Assembly: GCA_003645455.1 (NCBI GenBank)
Contig: QNFE01000013.1
Coordinates: 1 to 39,881, forward strand
Origin: Gammaproteobacteria bacterium
GTDB lineage: Bacteria > Pseudomonadota > Gammaproteobacteria > QNFE01
Length of the DNA stretch: 39,881 nt
Direction of reading: 5' to 3'
Under the pieces are notes generated by a model. That model saw only the letters and a list, made by a program, of their open reading frames with translations, was not told the origin of the DNA and ran no database searches. Shown here piece after piece: positions 17,516 to 27,643 of the stretch. The translations under genes were made by a program, and so were the position numbers. Each line of letters starts with the position of its first letter. Within the stretch, counting starts at the first letter, position 1.

Positions 17516-19587
17516 TTATTCTTTTCCTTATAATTATCCAGAAATACAATATAATCATAAATATTTATAACATTGTCTGTATTCATCTTTGTTCTAACTA
17601 GTTTTTTTAAAATATCAATAAAATTATCATCCATATATTTTTCAACTATTAATTCTAATGGTAAAAATAACATTTGATTTAAAATTATTTTCATATTAAA
17701 ATCTTTGCTGTTTGATAGTTCACCAATAATAGACTGAAGGTCATCAAGATATTTATTGGCTTTTTTAAAAGAGTCTATATCGTCATAGGTTATATTTGGA
17801 TTAATCTCAAATCTTATTTGTATTAAAGACAAGAGTAAATTACTAGGTATATTATTCATAATTGAATACCAATTATTAGTTGAAACAGAAATTTTTATAA
17901 TATTTTCTTTATTATATGCTACTTTACTTTTATCTTTATCGAATGTTAATAATTTATATTTTATTAAATTTCGCTCATGTTTTAAAAGTTGTTTTTGTGA
18001 AAAGCCAAATGACAAAACTAAATCTTTTAAAATATTTGAGTTATATCCTGAAAACGATTTATTTGTTAAGTATTTATTTTTATTCTCTATAAAAATAATA
18101 TCATTATCTAATTTAATTACTAAATCACTTTCTGGATTTTCTTTTTTAGGAGGTCTATAATTACCTGAAAAAAGCTCATAGTTATGTTTGTCTTTTATTG
18201 TTTTAAAAATATCCTCTACAAATACATCTATATTACTACCAATTTTTTCGTTTATTTTCTTATCTAGTATTGATTTTATTTTTTCTATTAATGAATTATA
18301 AAAATTTAACTTAAAATACTGAAATCCTATAATATAAAATTTATTTTTATATTTTATTATTGGGTTCATTACAAAAATATTTTCAATTTTATCTAAATTT
18401 GCTGCTGTTGTATAATTAGTATTAATATTTTTTGCATCTACCGAAAAGAGTTTTAATATATTTAATTCATTATTGTGAATATTGTTTTCTTCAAAAACAA
18501 TTACACTAGTTGGCTGTCTATCTAACAGTTTTACAAATGTACTTAAATCTTTTATGGAAAAAGAAAACTTTTTAAAAAATAAACTATTGTCTATACTAGG
18601 GCTTATAATATTATCTAAATACTCCAACAATGTATTTGTCTTTAACTTATGTATTGAATAAAAATTTGAATATAAAATTTGTTTTTTTAATATTTTCATG
18701 ATAGTATATTCTGTCATATTCATATTTTCATATTGATTTTCAGCTGTTAATTCATACAATGATATAAATGAACATATTAAATCAAGCATTTTTTTGATTT
18801 TAATTTCATCAGTTATTTTATGTTTAGCCATAGATATATTTTTAATTAATAAATTTATAATATATTTGTATGGAAAGTTAATCTCAAATCTATGATTCTT
18901 TTGATTTATACTTTTATATTCAAAGACATACTCTAAAAAGTAAAATAAGTTATACGATGATAACTTTTTTTCTATCTTTTGTACAATTCTCTCTTCTTGG
19001 TTCTTCCTAAATATTACTTTACCATCTATAATGTCTATGTTTTCATTTAAAGTATTTTCTATGTTCTCTTTTGATTCCACTAAATTTGGTATAGTTTTAT
19101 TGAATTTATAATAATTTTCATCACAACAGGTACTATACAAGTTAGTATTCATTAAATTTAATAAATATATCTTTTTGATTAATTTTTCCCAAAATGTATG
19201 ATTTGATAAGCTCATTATTTGTTGCTCTTTATATATACCATAGTATCTCAAAGCTTGTACAATAGAATAGTACAATTTAGCCGTATCTTTATCATATTTT
19301 TTAAAATAATAATCTATTTCTATTTGTTTTAAAATATTATCTAATACACTCATGTCCATAGTAAAATCTTTTTTACTTTTTTCTATAAATAGTTTGATAT
19401 TTTCTTGAAATATATTATCTAAGTTATAATTCTGTTGTTCATATTTAATATCATAGTCATCTAGTATTTTATTTTTCACTTTTTGTAAATTATTAGATTT
19501 TATTGCCTCCAATTTATTAAAATAATCTATATTACTATTCAGTACTATTTTAATTAAAGTTATAAATTTATCTGTATTATTTATCAT
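17512..19587 (-). CDS. Large uncharacterised protein with PD-(D/E)XK-like nuclease core
   Basis: A 691-residue, very AT-rich gene with no close relative that I recognise. Residues about 440-540 look like a restriction-endonuclease fold: a helix with Glu458 (DVFVEDIFKTI), Asp488 in ESDLVIKLDNDIIFI, Glu501 and Lys503 (IENKNK), and a following helix with FSQKQLLKHERN. This gives D-x12-E-x-K plus a downstream Gln. The N-terminal ~430 residues are mostly helical and lysine/asparagine-rich, with no transmembrane segment. It overlaps wzy upstream by 11 bp and the glycosyltransferase downstream by 4 bp, so it is built into the operon. Nuclease activity is inferred; role in polysaccharide synthesis unknown. 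Confidence 0.65.
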   Translation of the reverse strand: MINNTDKFITLIKIVLNSNIDYFNKLEAIKSNNLQKVKNKILDDYDIKYEQQNYNLDNIFQENIKLFIEKSKKDFTMDMSVLDNILKQIEIDYYFKKYDKDTAKLYYSIVQALRYYGIYKEQQIMSLSNHTFWEKLIKKIYLLNLMNTNLYSTCCDENYYKFNKTIPNLVESKENIENTLNENIDIIDGKVIFRKNQEERIVQKIEKKLSSYNLFYFLEYVFEYKSINQKNHRFEINFPYKYIINLLIKNISMAKHKITDEIKIKKMLDLICSFISLYELTAENQYENMNMTEYTIMKILKKQILYSNFYSIHKLKTNTLLEYLDNIISPSIDNSLFFKKFSFSIKDLSTFVKLLDRQPTSVIVFEENNIHNNELNILKLFSVDAKNINTNYTTAANLDKIENIFVMNPIIKYKNKFYIIGFQYFKLNFYNSLIEKIKSILDKKINEKIGSNIDVFVEDIFKTIKDKHNYELFSGNYRPPKKENPESDLVIKLDNDIIFIENKNKYLTNKSFSGYNSNILKDLVLSFGFSQKQLLKHERNLIKYKLLTFDKDKSKVAYNKENIIKISVSTNNWYSIMNNIPSNLLLSLIQIRFEINPNITYDDIDSFKKANKYLDDLQSIIGELSNSKDFNMKIILNQMLFLPLELIVEKYMDDNFIDILKKLVRTKMNTDNVINIYDYIVFLDNYKEKNK

Positions 19588-20911
19588 TATATTTCTTATC
19601 TTTATATGAAATATAACCTATAGAAAAAAATAAAAAATAAGACATAGATATATCACTTATATTTGGATGGGCTTTCATCATATAGATAACCCATAATACT
19701 ATAAATAATGAAAATGCTAATTTTAATTTGTCTTCACCTATATACATAATATTTTTGACAGCTAAATATAGTATATATACAATAAATATCAAATAGATGC
19801 TAATCCCTAAAAAACCTAATTCTATGGTTACTTTAGCTAATCCTGCGTCCATAAAACCATAAGCACTACTAAAAAAACCTAAATCATGAAAGAAAACTCT
19901 ATCTATTCCTCTTGTTGTATCCAAAAGCATAGGATTAAGCATTGTCTCTTGACCGTATTTGCCAACACCCAGTCCAAAAAACATATTAGGATTTGAAAAA
20001 TCTGAAAAAGCAAAAGGAAAAAACATATAAATTCTTCTCAAATATTCGTCAGGAGTACTAAACATAAATTCAATCTTTAGTAACAAGTCATCATTTGCAA
20101 AGAGAATAAATAATATCAAACTAAAGATACTAAATACTAAAAAAATATTCCACCATTTAATATTTAAAAATTTAATTATCAATACAAAATTAACCAAAAT
20201 AAATAAAGCAAAACTTTCTCTTGCTCCAGAAACTATAAGAGCAACAATGAATAATATAACAATAAAAATATTTACTTTTTTATATAAACTTAATGATATT
20301 CCAATATAAATTAAATACATAATCATTAAAAAATGTCCATATTTTTTAGATGAAGCAAAAAATGATGAAGTTAATTGTACTATATCGTTACCATGTGAAT
20401 GTATTCCATGCTCCATTGGTGCAATAAACTCCATTCCACTTCCTGCTAAAAGTGTATAATCAGTATTTAATTGGAAAATTGCATATATTACAGTAATTGT
20501 AGATAGTGTAATTATAAAGTCTATCATATTTTTATTTAATAATAATTTGTATTTTGAGAAGTGATAGCCTATTAAAATAATAGGAACGGCTAATAAGTAA
20601 CTTCTAAACCCAACTATATAAGTTTTTATATCATAATAGTATGGATTAAAGACTTGTAATAATATAATGATAAAAAATAAAAATAATATTACTCTTAAAT
20701 ATATAGAAACATTATTGATATATCTAATCTTAGATTTATTTGTAGCTACAAAATAAAATAGTGTTGTCACTATAATAATATCTAAACTCATTAATAATAC
20801 CTTGCTACTATCAAAAAATCTTCTTATTAAATCAATAAAAGTATATGTTAAAATAAAAATCTTAAATAAAAATAAAAAGCCTGTGTTTATATTAAATCTA
20901 AGTGATTTCAT
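19577..20911 (-). CDS. Wzy-like O-antigen polymerase / O-antigen ligase family membrane protein
   Basis: A 444-residue protein with about ten hydrophobic segments and a large loop (about residues 155-190) with HSHGNDIVQLTSSFFASSKK. It has GARESFALFILV, and a second loop with GLGVGKYGQETMLN and VFFHDLGFFSSAYGFMD, resembling Wzy/WaaL proteins. It would join repeat units at the periplasmic face. Wzy proteins are very diverse, so the call rests on topology and context (flippase directly upstream with a 14-bp overlap). It may instead be a ligase. Confidence 0.75.
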   Translation of the reverse strand: MKSLRFNINTGFLFLFKIFILTYTFIDLIRRFFDSSKVLLMSLDIIIVTTLFYFVATNKSKIRYINNVSIYLRVILFLFFIIILLQVFNPYYYDIKTYIVGFRSYLLAVPIILIGYHFSKYKLLLNKNMIDFIITLSTITVIYAIFQLNTDYTLLAGSGMEFIAPMEHGIHSHGNDIVQLTSSFFASSKKYGHFLMIMYLIYIGISLSLYKKVNIFIVILFIVALIVSGARESFALFILVNFVLIIKFLNIKWWNIFLVFSIFSLILFILFANDDLLLKIEFMFSTPDEYLRRIYMFFPFAFSDFSNPNMFFGLGVGKYGQETMLNPMLLDTTRGIDRVFFHDLGFFSSAYGFMDAGLAKVTIELGFLGISIYLIFIVYILYLAVKNIMYIGEDKLKLAFSLFIVLWVIYMMKAHPNISDISMSYFLFFSIGYISYKDKKYNDK

Positions 20912-22163
20912 AATTATTCTTCAACTTTCTTATCTTCCAAATCCCCAACACCATTACAACCATCTCAGTAAAAATAGTAGCAAAAACTGCACCCAATATA
21001 CCATGCTCTAATATTAAAATATAATTTAAAATCAAATTTAAACACATACCTATAAATGTGATTTTGAAATAATAACTATTTTGTTTCATTGCTAATAAAG
21101 TATAGTTATAAAGTCTATTTAAAGCTAATACTATTAATGCAAAGGATAGGTATTTTAATACCTTTACAGAACTTTCAAATCCATCTCCATAGATAAAACT
21201 TATAAAATATTCCGCTAATAAATAAAATGTGATACCTACAAGGATAGAATAACCTATAAAATAAATATTGTACTTAGTAAACAAATCAAATGCTTTATCT
21301 TTATCTTCTTTATAATAATCAATAAAATTCGGAAAATATACTTTTGTTAAAGCAAGTGGAACAAGAATAGCACCCATCAATAAATTATATGAAGCACTAT
21401 AATACCCTACGGATATTTCATCCATCATGCTACCTATAAACACTGTATCAATCCTTAGGCTGATAAACTCAGCAGCACTTGCCATCACAAGTGGGAATGA
21501 GAGTAAAATATAAGTTTTATTAAATCGTTTATTAAAAATAATTTTAAAATTTGGTATTATAATTTTTACTTGTAAAATAGCATATAAAAATAACATACTA
21601 TAGATAAAAATAAAAAGATATAAAAGCTCTGTAAGTTTATATCCATAACTTAAAAGCACAAAAGCACCAATTAAAGATATAAATTTATTTATAATATTAA
21701 TTTTTAACAAGATATCATTTCTATGAAGTGATATTAAAGCAGAACCAATATAAGTGATACTAGATACAAAAGTATTATAAATAGCAATAAGCACTATAAT
21801 ATATGCCGTATCATAACTATAATCAAAGATATAGACTGTAAAGATTGTAAAGATTATGAGTAATGGAAAAGATATAAAAAGTTTTATACCTAAAGCATTA
21901 CCGAGATAAAGTTTAGTTTTATTAGGTGATTTTGCTATCTCTCTGTTCATGATAGTAGTGATACCAAAGTTAGAAAATATTGCTAAAATACCTACTATTG
22001 CTAACCCTAAAGTATATTGACCTAAAGATTCAGCACCTAAATATCTAGCAAACAATACAGAAAGTAAAAAATTCATCCCAATGCTTAGTACTTGGTCTAG
22101 TATAGAAAAGATAGAGTTTCTTCCTATTCTACTATTTAGTTTTTCTTTAAACTTCATATACAT
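20898..22163 (-). CDS. Wzx-type repeat-unit flippase 1
   Basis: A 421-residue MOP-superfamily exporter with about twelve helices. The N-terminus (IGRNSIFSILDQVLSIGMNF, then LLSVLFARYLGAESLGQYTL) is the usual polysaccharide-synthesis start. Later segments include LRIDTVFIGSMMDEISVGYYS, also conserved. It moves lipid-linked units across the inner membrane. Start could be the first or third residue (Met in both cases). It overlaps the beta-propeller gene upstream by up to 17 bp. A second, unrelated flippase lies at 38281-39726. Confidence 0.88.
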   Translation of the reverse strand: MYMKFKEKLNSRIGRNSIFSILDQVLSIGMNFLLSVLFARYLGAESLGQYTLGLAIVGILAIFSNFGITTIMNREIAKSPNKTKLYLGNALGIKLFISFPLLIIFTIFTVYIFDYSYDTAYIIVLIAIYNTFVSSITYIGSALISLHRNDILLKINIINKFISLIGAFVLLSYGYKLTELLYLFIFIYSMLFLYAILQVKIIIPNFKIIFNKRFNKTYILLSFPLVMASAAEFISLRIDTVFIGSMMDEISVGYYSASYNLLMGAILVPLALTKVYFPNFIDYYKEDKDKAFDLFTKYNIYFIGYSILVGITFYLLAEYFISFIYGDGFESSVKVLKYLSFALIVLALNRLYNYTLLAMKQNSYYFKITFIGMCLNLILNYILILEHGILGAVFATIFTEMVVMVLGIWKIRKLKNNYEIT

Positions 22164-23412
22164 ATATACTTCTATAACCTTTATCTAGTGTATCTACGCA
22201 GATATATTTTCCATCATGTGACCATTTAGGGTGTAAGTCACATCTTACGGCACTTGAAGCAAACTCTTCAAGATGTTTTAGTTTTAGTTTTGATACTATC
22301 TCTTTTTTATCCATATCAAACAATATCAATTCTTCTTTAAAATCATCATTTGGATTTGGATAAGTATCTGTTATCATAAGATTGTCATCTATTTTAGAAA
22401 AGCTTGGATGTCCATCTTTCGTAAGTGTATCTGTAGCTAGTCTTACTTTTTTATTAGTTTTATCAGTAAATACTATATAGCTATCTCCACTTATCATAGC
22501 ACTAATTTTTGTATTACCATCTACACTATTACCACCAGATAATTTTTTATATAACGGCATCAATGGTTTTATAAAAAACTTTACTATATTTTTATACTTT
22601 CTTAAGCTATTTATAGGGTTACTAAGTCCTCCCCACCCAACTATTTCACTATCATTTCTCCAACTATAGTGGCTCATACGACCACTATCATTAAGTAAAA
22701 ACAGATCACTACCATCAATATTTACAGTATATAACCTAGCATATATACCACTATCAGAAGTTTGCCATCTGTGCATAAATGCAAATCTTTTATTATTTGG
22801 ACTTATCATAAGATGCTCTACATAGTGAACAGCTTCTTTCATATTTGAAAGTGGCTTTATAGCTACCATCTGTTTTAAAGTTATGATTTGTTTTGTTTCT
22901 TTTGTTTTTGTATTTATATGCCATATACCATCATTTTCAAGAAGTGCTACTTTCTTAACAAGATTTTCAATTCCCTTGTAGCTATATCCACCTCTATAAA
23001 AACAATGTCTTTCATTATCAATACAAAGTATAAAATCACCAGCACTACTTGCAGTATAATAAGCCATTGGTAATATTTCTTTTTCTTTTGTTTGAGTATC
23101 AAATATAATAGTTACAAACTTATCATCTATTCTATCATTATAAATAATTTTAGTATCATAATCATTACCAAACCATTGAAGCATGCAACCTTGTTGCCAG
23201 TTCCAAGATTTTGTTTCAGTTAGTTTTATAAACTCATTTGAATCTTTATAATCAAAATAACCAATATCAAGAATATCATCTTTTTCTACTATTCTATTCA
23301 TAAACTCACTTTTGCAAGCTAGTAATTTAGAATTATTTATATTTAATGGTGATTTATCATAGTAACCAAAAAAATAGTTTCCATCTTTTGGTGTTTGAAA
23401 TTTTAGATTCAT
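22147..23412 (-). CDS. TolB/WD40-like beta-propeller protein of polysaccharide clusters
   Basis: A 421-residue soluble protein without a signal peptide. The opening GNYFFGYYDKSPLN and the WNWQQGCMLQWFG segment recur, from memory, in uncharacterised proteins of O-antigen and capsule clusters. Propeller-type blades are visible near FAFMHRWQTSDSGIYARLYT and at the end, HPKWSHDGKYICVDT followed by YRSIYVYEV. No catalytic motif is apparent. A binding or lyase/transferase role is possible, but I cannot choose. It lies between the methyltransferase and the flippase with 4-17 bp overlaps. Confidence 0.6.
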   Translation of the reverse strand: MNLKFQTPKDGNYFFGYYDKSPLNINNSKLLACKSEFMNRIVEKDDILDIGYFDYKDSNEFIKLTETKSWNWQQGCMLQWFGNDYDTKIIYNDRIDDKFVTIIFDTQTKEKEILPMAYYTASSAGDFILCIDNERHCFYRGGYSYKGIENLVKKVALLENDGIWHINTKTKETKQIITLKQMVAIKPLSNMKEAVHYVEHLMISPNNKRFAFMHRWQTSDSGIYARLYTVNIDGSDLFLLNDSGRMSHYSWRNDSEIVGWGGLSNPINSLRKYKNIVKFFIKPLMPLYKKLSGGNSVDGNTKISAMISGDSYIVFTDKTNKKVRLATDTLTKDGHPSFSKIDDNLMITDTYPNPNDDFKEELILFDMDKKEIVSKLKLKHLEEFASSAVRCDLHPKWSHDGKYICVDTLDKGYRSIYVYEV

Positions 23413-24047
23413 TTTTTCAATATAAATTTTTGAATAAAAATAGGAGCAGTATTAGGAAAAAAGTTAGAATATATTTTTCCAATCTTTTTATCAGATACAA
23501 AACAACCCGTAAAATAAGATTCACTAAATCCATATTCTTTTATGGTGTTATTTAAATACTTCCTAGTCCATAGCCTTATATGTTCAAAATTTTTAAACCA
23601 ATTTGGTACATCACCATTAAGTAGTTCTATTCTACTTCTTAAGCTTGTAGCGTTTGGTGTTGCATGAATAAATATACCATTATTTTTTAAAACTCTATTT
23701 ATTTCTGTAAAAACATTTCTATAATCAAATACATGCTCAAGAACAGCACTCATTATTACAACATCATATTTGTCACTTGATATATTTTCCCATTTTTGGT
23801 CTAAATCAACTATAAAGGTATCATTAATTCTTTCTTTTGCTTTTAATAATGGTTCTTCATTGATATCTGCTCCATCAACAATATTTGTCTTTTTTTTATA
23901 AAAAGCACTAACTTCTCCATCATAACAACCTATATCTAATATTTTTAAATTATTATCCTCAACTAATGAGGCAACAATTTGTACTCGTGGTTCATTATTG
24001 GCTCTTCCTCCACCTGCTATATTCTGATAATGTTCTTTTATATTCAT
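23409..24047 (-). CDS. Class I SAM-dependent methyltransferase
   Basis: A 212-residue Rossmann methyltransferase. Motif I LKILDIGCYDGEVSAFY is at about 34-50, the acidic motif II is VDGADINEEPL, and YDVVIMSAVLEHVFDYRN is the motif IV/V region, typical of Methyltransf_11/23. It probably methylates a sugar, or modifies a lipid-linked intermediate. It overlaps glycosyltransferase genes by 4 bp on both sides of its operon position. Confidence 0.85.
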   Translation of the reverse strand: MNIKEHYQNIAGGGRANNEPRVQIVASLVEDNNLKILDIGCYDGEVSAFYKKKTNIVDGADINEEPLLKAKERINDTFIVDLDQKWENISSDKYDVVIMSAVLEHVFDYRNVFTEINRVLKNNGIFIHATPNATSLRSRIELLNGDVPNWFKNFEHIRLWTRKYLNNTIKEYGFSESYFTGCFVSDKKIGKIYSNFFPNTAPIFIQKFILKK

Positions 24048-25237
24048 TGTTTTTCCTCGTATATTTTTTTAATTGCTTCATTTATAAAATAAGCATCTTT
24101 TTCAAATGTCCACTCATTTACTATATCTAATGACTTTTGACCCATTTGTTTTGCAATATTTCTATTCTTATTAAGATAATCTATTTTTTTAGATATTTCA
24201 TTTATATCAAGTGGATTTACACTATATCCATTTTTGTCTTCTTCCACTAGGTCTTTTACTGTTCCTGCTAAATTAGTAATAATTACTGGTAATTCAAAAT
24301 TCATAGCTTCATTTAAAACTTTTGGTGAGTTTTCAAAATCTTTAGATAAAAGTAAAAACAAGTCACTTATAGAATAGAATTTTGATATCTCTGAAATATT
24401 TTTAAATCCTACAAAGGTTGATTTGATACTATATTCTTCACATAGGCTTTCTATTTTTTCTTTTTCTGGTCCATCTCCAACAAATAAAAGATTTATATTT
24501 TTATGTTCTATATTGTTTATTGACTCTACTAAAGTTTCTAAGTTTTTGTTACTATTCATTCTTGATACATAGATAATGACAAAATCATCTTTATCTATAC
24601 CCAACTCTTTTTTTATATTATCTTCTTTACTAATATATTGTTTTCTTTTATTCCTAAAAAAAATATTATCAACAGCACAAGGAATCGGTAACATTTTAGA
24701 TTCTTCCACTCCATAAAACTTCCAGTAATCTTTATTTCCACTACAACTATACATCACAACATCACACATTTTTAGCCAATTTTTTAAAAATATATATTTT
24801 AATTTTTGTTTAAATGTAGGATTATTCTCAGTGCCCCTTAAAGTAGCTTCACCTCTAAATATTATCTTAGTTCTAGTAAGTTTTGCTAAAAACATTATAA
24901 AGAAATCCGTTATATTGGTATATGTTTTAAATAGTATTACATCAGGTTTTTCAATAAGTATCTTTTTAAATATACCAAAATTTACACGAGCAAAAAATCC
25001 TCCATGTGGTTTTGAACTATAATTTTTCATAAACTCATAGGGATATCCATCAAGTAAATCTATATCCCATTTTATCTCTTTTTTAAATTCTTCTACATAA
25101 GTAGGTTTTAGACCTATATCATCTTCATATATAACATTAAAATCAAGATTACCAAGTTTTGATAGTTCTTTATATATGCCATAATGATATTGCACTGGAT
25201 GTGGGGCAAAGTAGTAGAATTTTATTTTTTTAGTCAT
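24044..25237 (-). CDS. Family 4 glycosyltransferase
   Basis: A 397-residue GT-B enzyme. The N-terminus KIKFYYFAPHPVQYHYGIYK is the usual first strand. The donor domain has VIIYVSRMNSNKNLETLVES, LLFVGDGPEKEKIESL, STFVGFKNISEIS and the E-x7-E region SKDFENSPKVLNEAMNFELP. Its start overlaps the upstream glycosyltransferase by 8 bp. Donor and acceptor are unknown; the context implies repeat-unit assembly at the inner membrane. Confidence 0.88.
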   Translation of the reverse strand: MTKKIKFYYFAPHPVQYHYGIYKELSKLGNLDFNVIYEDDIGLKPTYVEEFKKEIKWDIDLLDGYPYEFMKNYSSKPHGGFFARVNFGIFKKILIEKPDVILFKTYTNITDFFIMFLAKLTRTKIIFRGEATLRGTENNPTFKQKLKYIFLKNWLKMCDVVMYSCSGNKDYWKFYGVEESKMLPIPCAVDNIFFRNKRKQYISKEDNIKKELGIDKDDFVIIYVSRMNSNKNLETLVESINNIEHKNINLLFVGDGPEKEKIESLCEEYSIKSTFVGFKNISEISKFYSISDLFLLLSKDFENSPKVLNEAMNFELPVIITNLAGTVKDLVEEDKNGYSVNPLDINEISKKIDYLNKNRNIAKQMGQKSLDIVNEWTFEKDAYFINEAIKKIYEEKQ

Positions 25238-26354
25238 TTAAAATACTTTCTATAATACTAGTTTGTTTATCTCTAAACTTACTATATTCAAACTCTTCTA
25301 TCACAAACTTTCTACCATTTTCCCCATGTTCTTTCTTTATATCTGGATTATCTATGTAAAATTTGATTTTTTCAGCTATTTCATCAATATTTCTAGGGTT
25401 TACTCTAAAACCATTTGGGAATTTATCACTTATTGCCTCATAACTGCCATCCTCATCTCCTGCTAATATTGGCACCTCACAAGACGATGCCTCTATTAGA
25501 CCAAGAGGTACACCCTCCCCTTTACCATATTCATTTTTGCTTATAAGTGCCACCAGGTCTGATGAATTGTAAAAGTGTGGTATCAATTCATTTTCCACAA
25601 ACCCAAAAAATATAACTTGTTTTTGCATGTTATTATTTTTTACATATCGTTCTATATTTTTTTTATCCTCTCCGCCACTTGTAACAAAGTATAATATATT
25701 TTTATTGTTTATTTTTTTAATAGCATCTATTATCAATCTATGTCCTTTGTTGCCACTTTTTCTCATAAGTGCAATAGTTGTTATGATAAATTTATCACTA
25801 AGATTAAGATTATACTTTTTGGCAATTATATTTTGTGATTCTTTTTGATTATTTGGTTTAAAAAAATTAGTATCTATAGGGTCATACAGTAAATGTGTAG
25901 TAGGCACAAAATTGTGAAATTCTTTTAATCTATCAATAGTATATTTACAATCAATACCTATAGCTTCAGAATTTTTAAATCCAAATTCATACAAACCTTT
26001 TAAGTTTATCAATACATCTGTATTGTACCCAAATATCATATATCTTATTTTATATAGTTTTTTTAAAATTGCTCCTAAAAAAGATAAATTTACATGATTA
26101 AATATTATAAAATCTATATTCTTTTGTTCTTTAATTAAGTTAAATAATAACTTTACTAATAATAATTTATTTGTATATTTTATGGTTATATCACTATATC
26201 CGTTATGCTGTTTATCAAACTTATCAAGCGTATAAACTCTTACATTTTCAAAACTTTCTCTTAATGCTCTTACTTGATAACGACTATATGTAGATATCCC
26301 ACCTGTGCCTTCTATATCAAAGCCTATAAATACTATTTTTCTTTTTCTATCCAT
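25230..26354 (-). CDS. Family 4 glycosyltransferase
   Basis: A 374-residue GT-B enzyme. The glycine-rich N-terminal loop is GFDIEGTGGISTYSRY. The donor domain has FIITTIALMRKSGNKGHRLI, LYFVTSGGEDKKNI, VIFFGFVENELIPH and KNEYGKGEGVPLGLIEASSC, with an E-x7-E pattern. It overlaps the CapK-like gene upstream by 22 bp, one of the largest overlaps in the locus. Its specific linkage is unknown. Confidence 0.87.
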   Translation of the reverse strand: MDRKRKIVFIGFDIEGTGGISTYSRYQVRALRESFENVRVYTLDKFDKQHNGYSDITIKYTNKLLLVKLLFNLIKEQKNIDFIIFNHVNLSFLGAILKKLYKIRYMIFGYNTDVLINLKGLYEFGFKNSEAIGIDCKYTIDRLKEFHNFVPTTHLLYDPIDTNFFKPNNQKESQNIIAKKYNLNLSDKFIITTIALMRKSGNKGHRLIIDAIKKINNKNILYFVTSGGEDKKNIERYVKNNNMQKQVIFFGFVENELIPHFYNSSDLVALISKNEYGKGEGVPLGLIEASSCEVPILAGDEDGSYEAISDKFPNGFRVNPRNIDEIAEKIKFYIDNPDIKKEHGENGRKFVIEEFEYSKFRDKQTSIIESILND

Positions 26355-27640
26355 TTTGCTTTGCCTGCTATTGTTTTTTCTATATTTTTTACTTGTTCAA
26401 ATTCAAAATCACCTTTTTTTATTTCTGAATGATCTTGTGATATATTTTTTATAAAAAACTCCTCAACTCCTATGGTATTTAATTTTTTAGATGCTGTAAA
26501 TAATATTTTTATCCTTGAATTTGGTAATTGCTTAAATTGAATTTCAAAAATACCTTTATAACTTTTTAAAACATGAACCATTAAAATACCGCTAAGTTCA
26601 AGTATTTTATTACCTACTTTTAATTTTAAAATATCTTTTGTTCTACCTGCTATCTTACTTATATTTAAAATACTTACACTATCATCTGTTTTAACCAAAT
26701 CATCTGTTTGATAATTTATCAATGGAAATAGTTTATCAGTAAGTGTTGTAACATAAAGTGATTCATCAATTTCTCTAGCTATAAAACTATCCCAAAATAC
26801 TTTTATATTATTGTCATTATTAGTTGAGTATGCTATTACACCAGTTTCTGCCATACCATACTCTATGATACAAGGTACTTTAAATACACCCTCTATAAGT
26901 TTAATATCATATTCAGTTACTGACTCGGATGTAACAATGATACCTTTTAGATTGATTAACTGCATTTGCAAATTATTTTCTTTTATATATTTAGCTAGTT
27001 TATAAATAGATGAAGTATAACCAATTATAAATTTTGGATTATAAGTTTTTAATTCTTGATAATATTTATCAAGTGTATCTATGGACATATCATAAGCATT
27101 TAATCTTTTGGTGTTTATTAACCAATCAGATAAAACTCTTTTATATTGATTTATTTTACCTTTAATTCCGCTACCAAAAAGATGAGAATGTCCCCAAAAT
27201 AAGAGTATTTTATCTAGTGGTTCTAACCCCCACCAACTTTTTGCCATATAGTTATTTGCATAGGTTAAATCTTGTTCAATTTTTCCCACAGGAAACTTTG
27301 TAGGCTCTCCTGTGCTGCCACCAGTTGATACCGTTGAATAATTTTTTAAATCTTTAAAAATTAAATCTTGGTTGTTTTGGATATCTTTTTTGGTTAAAAT
27401 TGGAAAATTTTTTAAATCATTAATGTTATTTATTTTATCTGGCAAATTATGTTTTTTTTGCCACATTTTATAAAATGAATTGTTATTTATTGCATCACCC
27501 CAAATGATATTAAACTTTTTAACTTGATAACTTTTAATATCTTTTGTGGCTGTTATTCTTTTGTATAGTTCTTTTTTTTCTTTTATTAGTTTTATTCTAT
27601 TTGCAAATATAAAAGATTTTAAAAAATATTTTATTATCAT
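26333..27640 (-). CDS. CapK/PaaK-like adenylate-forming enzyme
   Basis: A 435-residue member of the phenylacetate-CoA-ligase-like CapK group found in capsule clusters. The adenylation P-loop is STGGSTGEPTKFPVG (about 108-122). Later come GKIIV-type core strands with IIEYGMAETGVIAYS and the hinge region IAGRTKDILKLKVG. It probably activates a carboxylic acid as an adenylate or CoA thioester for decoration of an amino sugar; with a perosamine-synthase-like gene nearby, N-acylation is a reasonable but unproven idea. No acyltransferase is evident in the window. Confidence 0.78.
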   Translation of the reverse strand: MIIKYFLKSFIFANRIKLIKEKKELYKRITATKDIKSYQVKKFNIIWGDAINNNSFYKMWQKKHNLPDKINNINDLKNFPILTKKDIQNNQDLIFKDLKNYSTVSTGGSTGEPTKFPVGKIEQDLTYANNYMAKSWWGLEPLDKILLFWGHSHLFGSGIKGKINQYKRVLSDWLINTKRLNAYDMSIDTLDKYYQELKTYNPKFIIGYTSSIYKLAKYIKENNLQMQLINLKGIIVTSESVTEYDIKLIEGVFKVPCIIEYGMAETGVIAYSTNNDNNIKVFWDSFIAREIDESLYVTTLTDKLFPLINYQTDDLVKTDDSVSILNISKIAGRTKDILKLKVGNKILELSGILMVHVLKSYKGIFEIQFKQLPNSRIKILFTASKKLNTIGVEEFFIKNISQDHSEIKKGDFEFEQVKNIEKTIAGKAKWIEKEK

Positions 27641-27643
27641 TTT

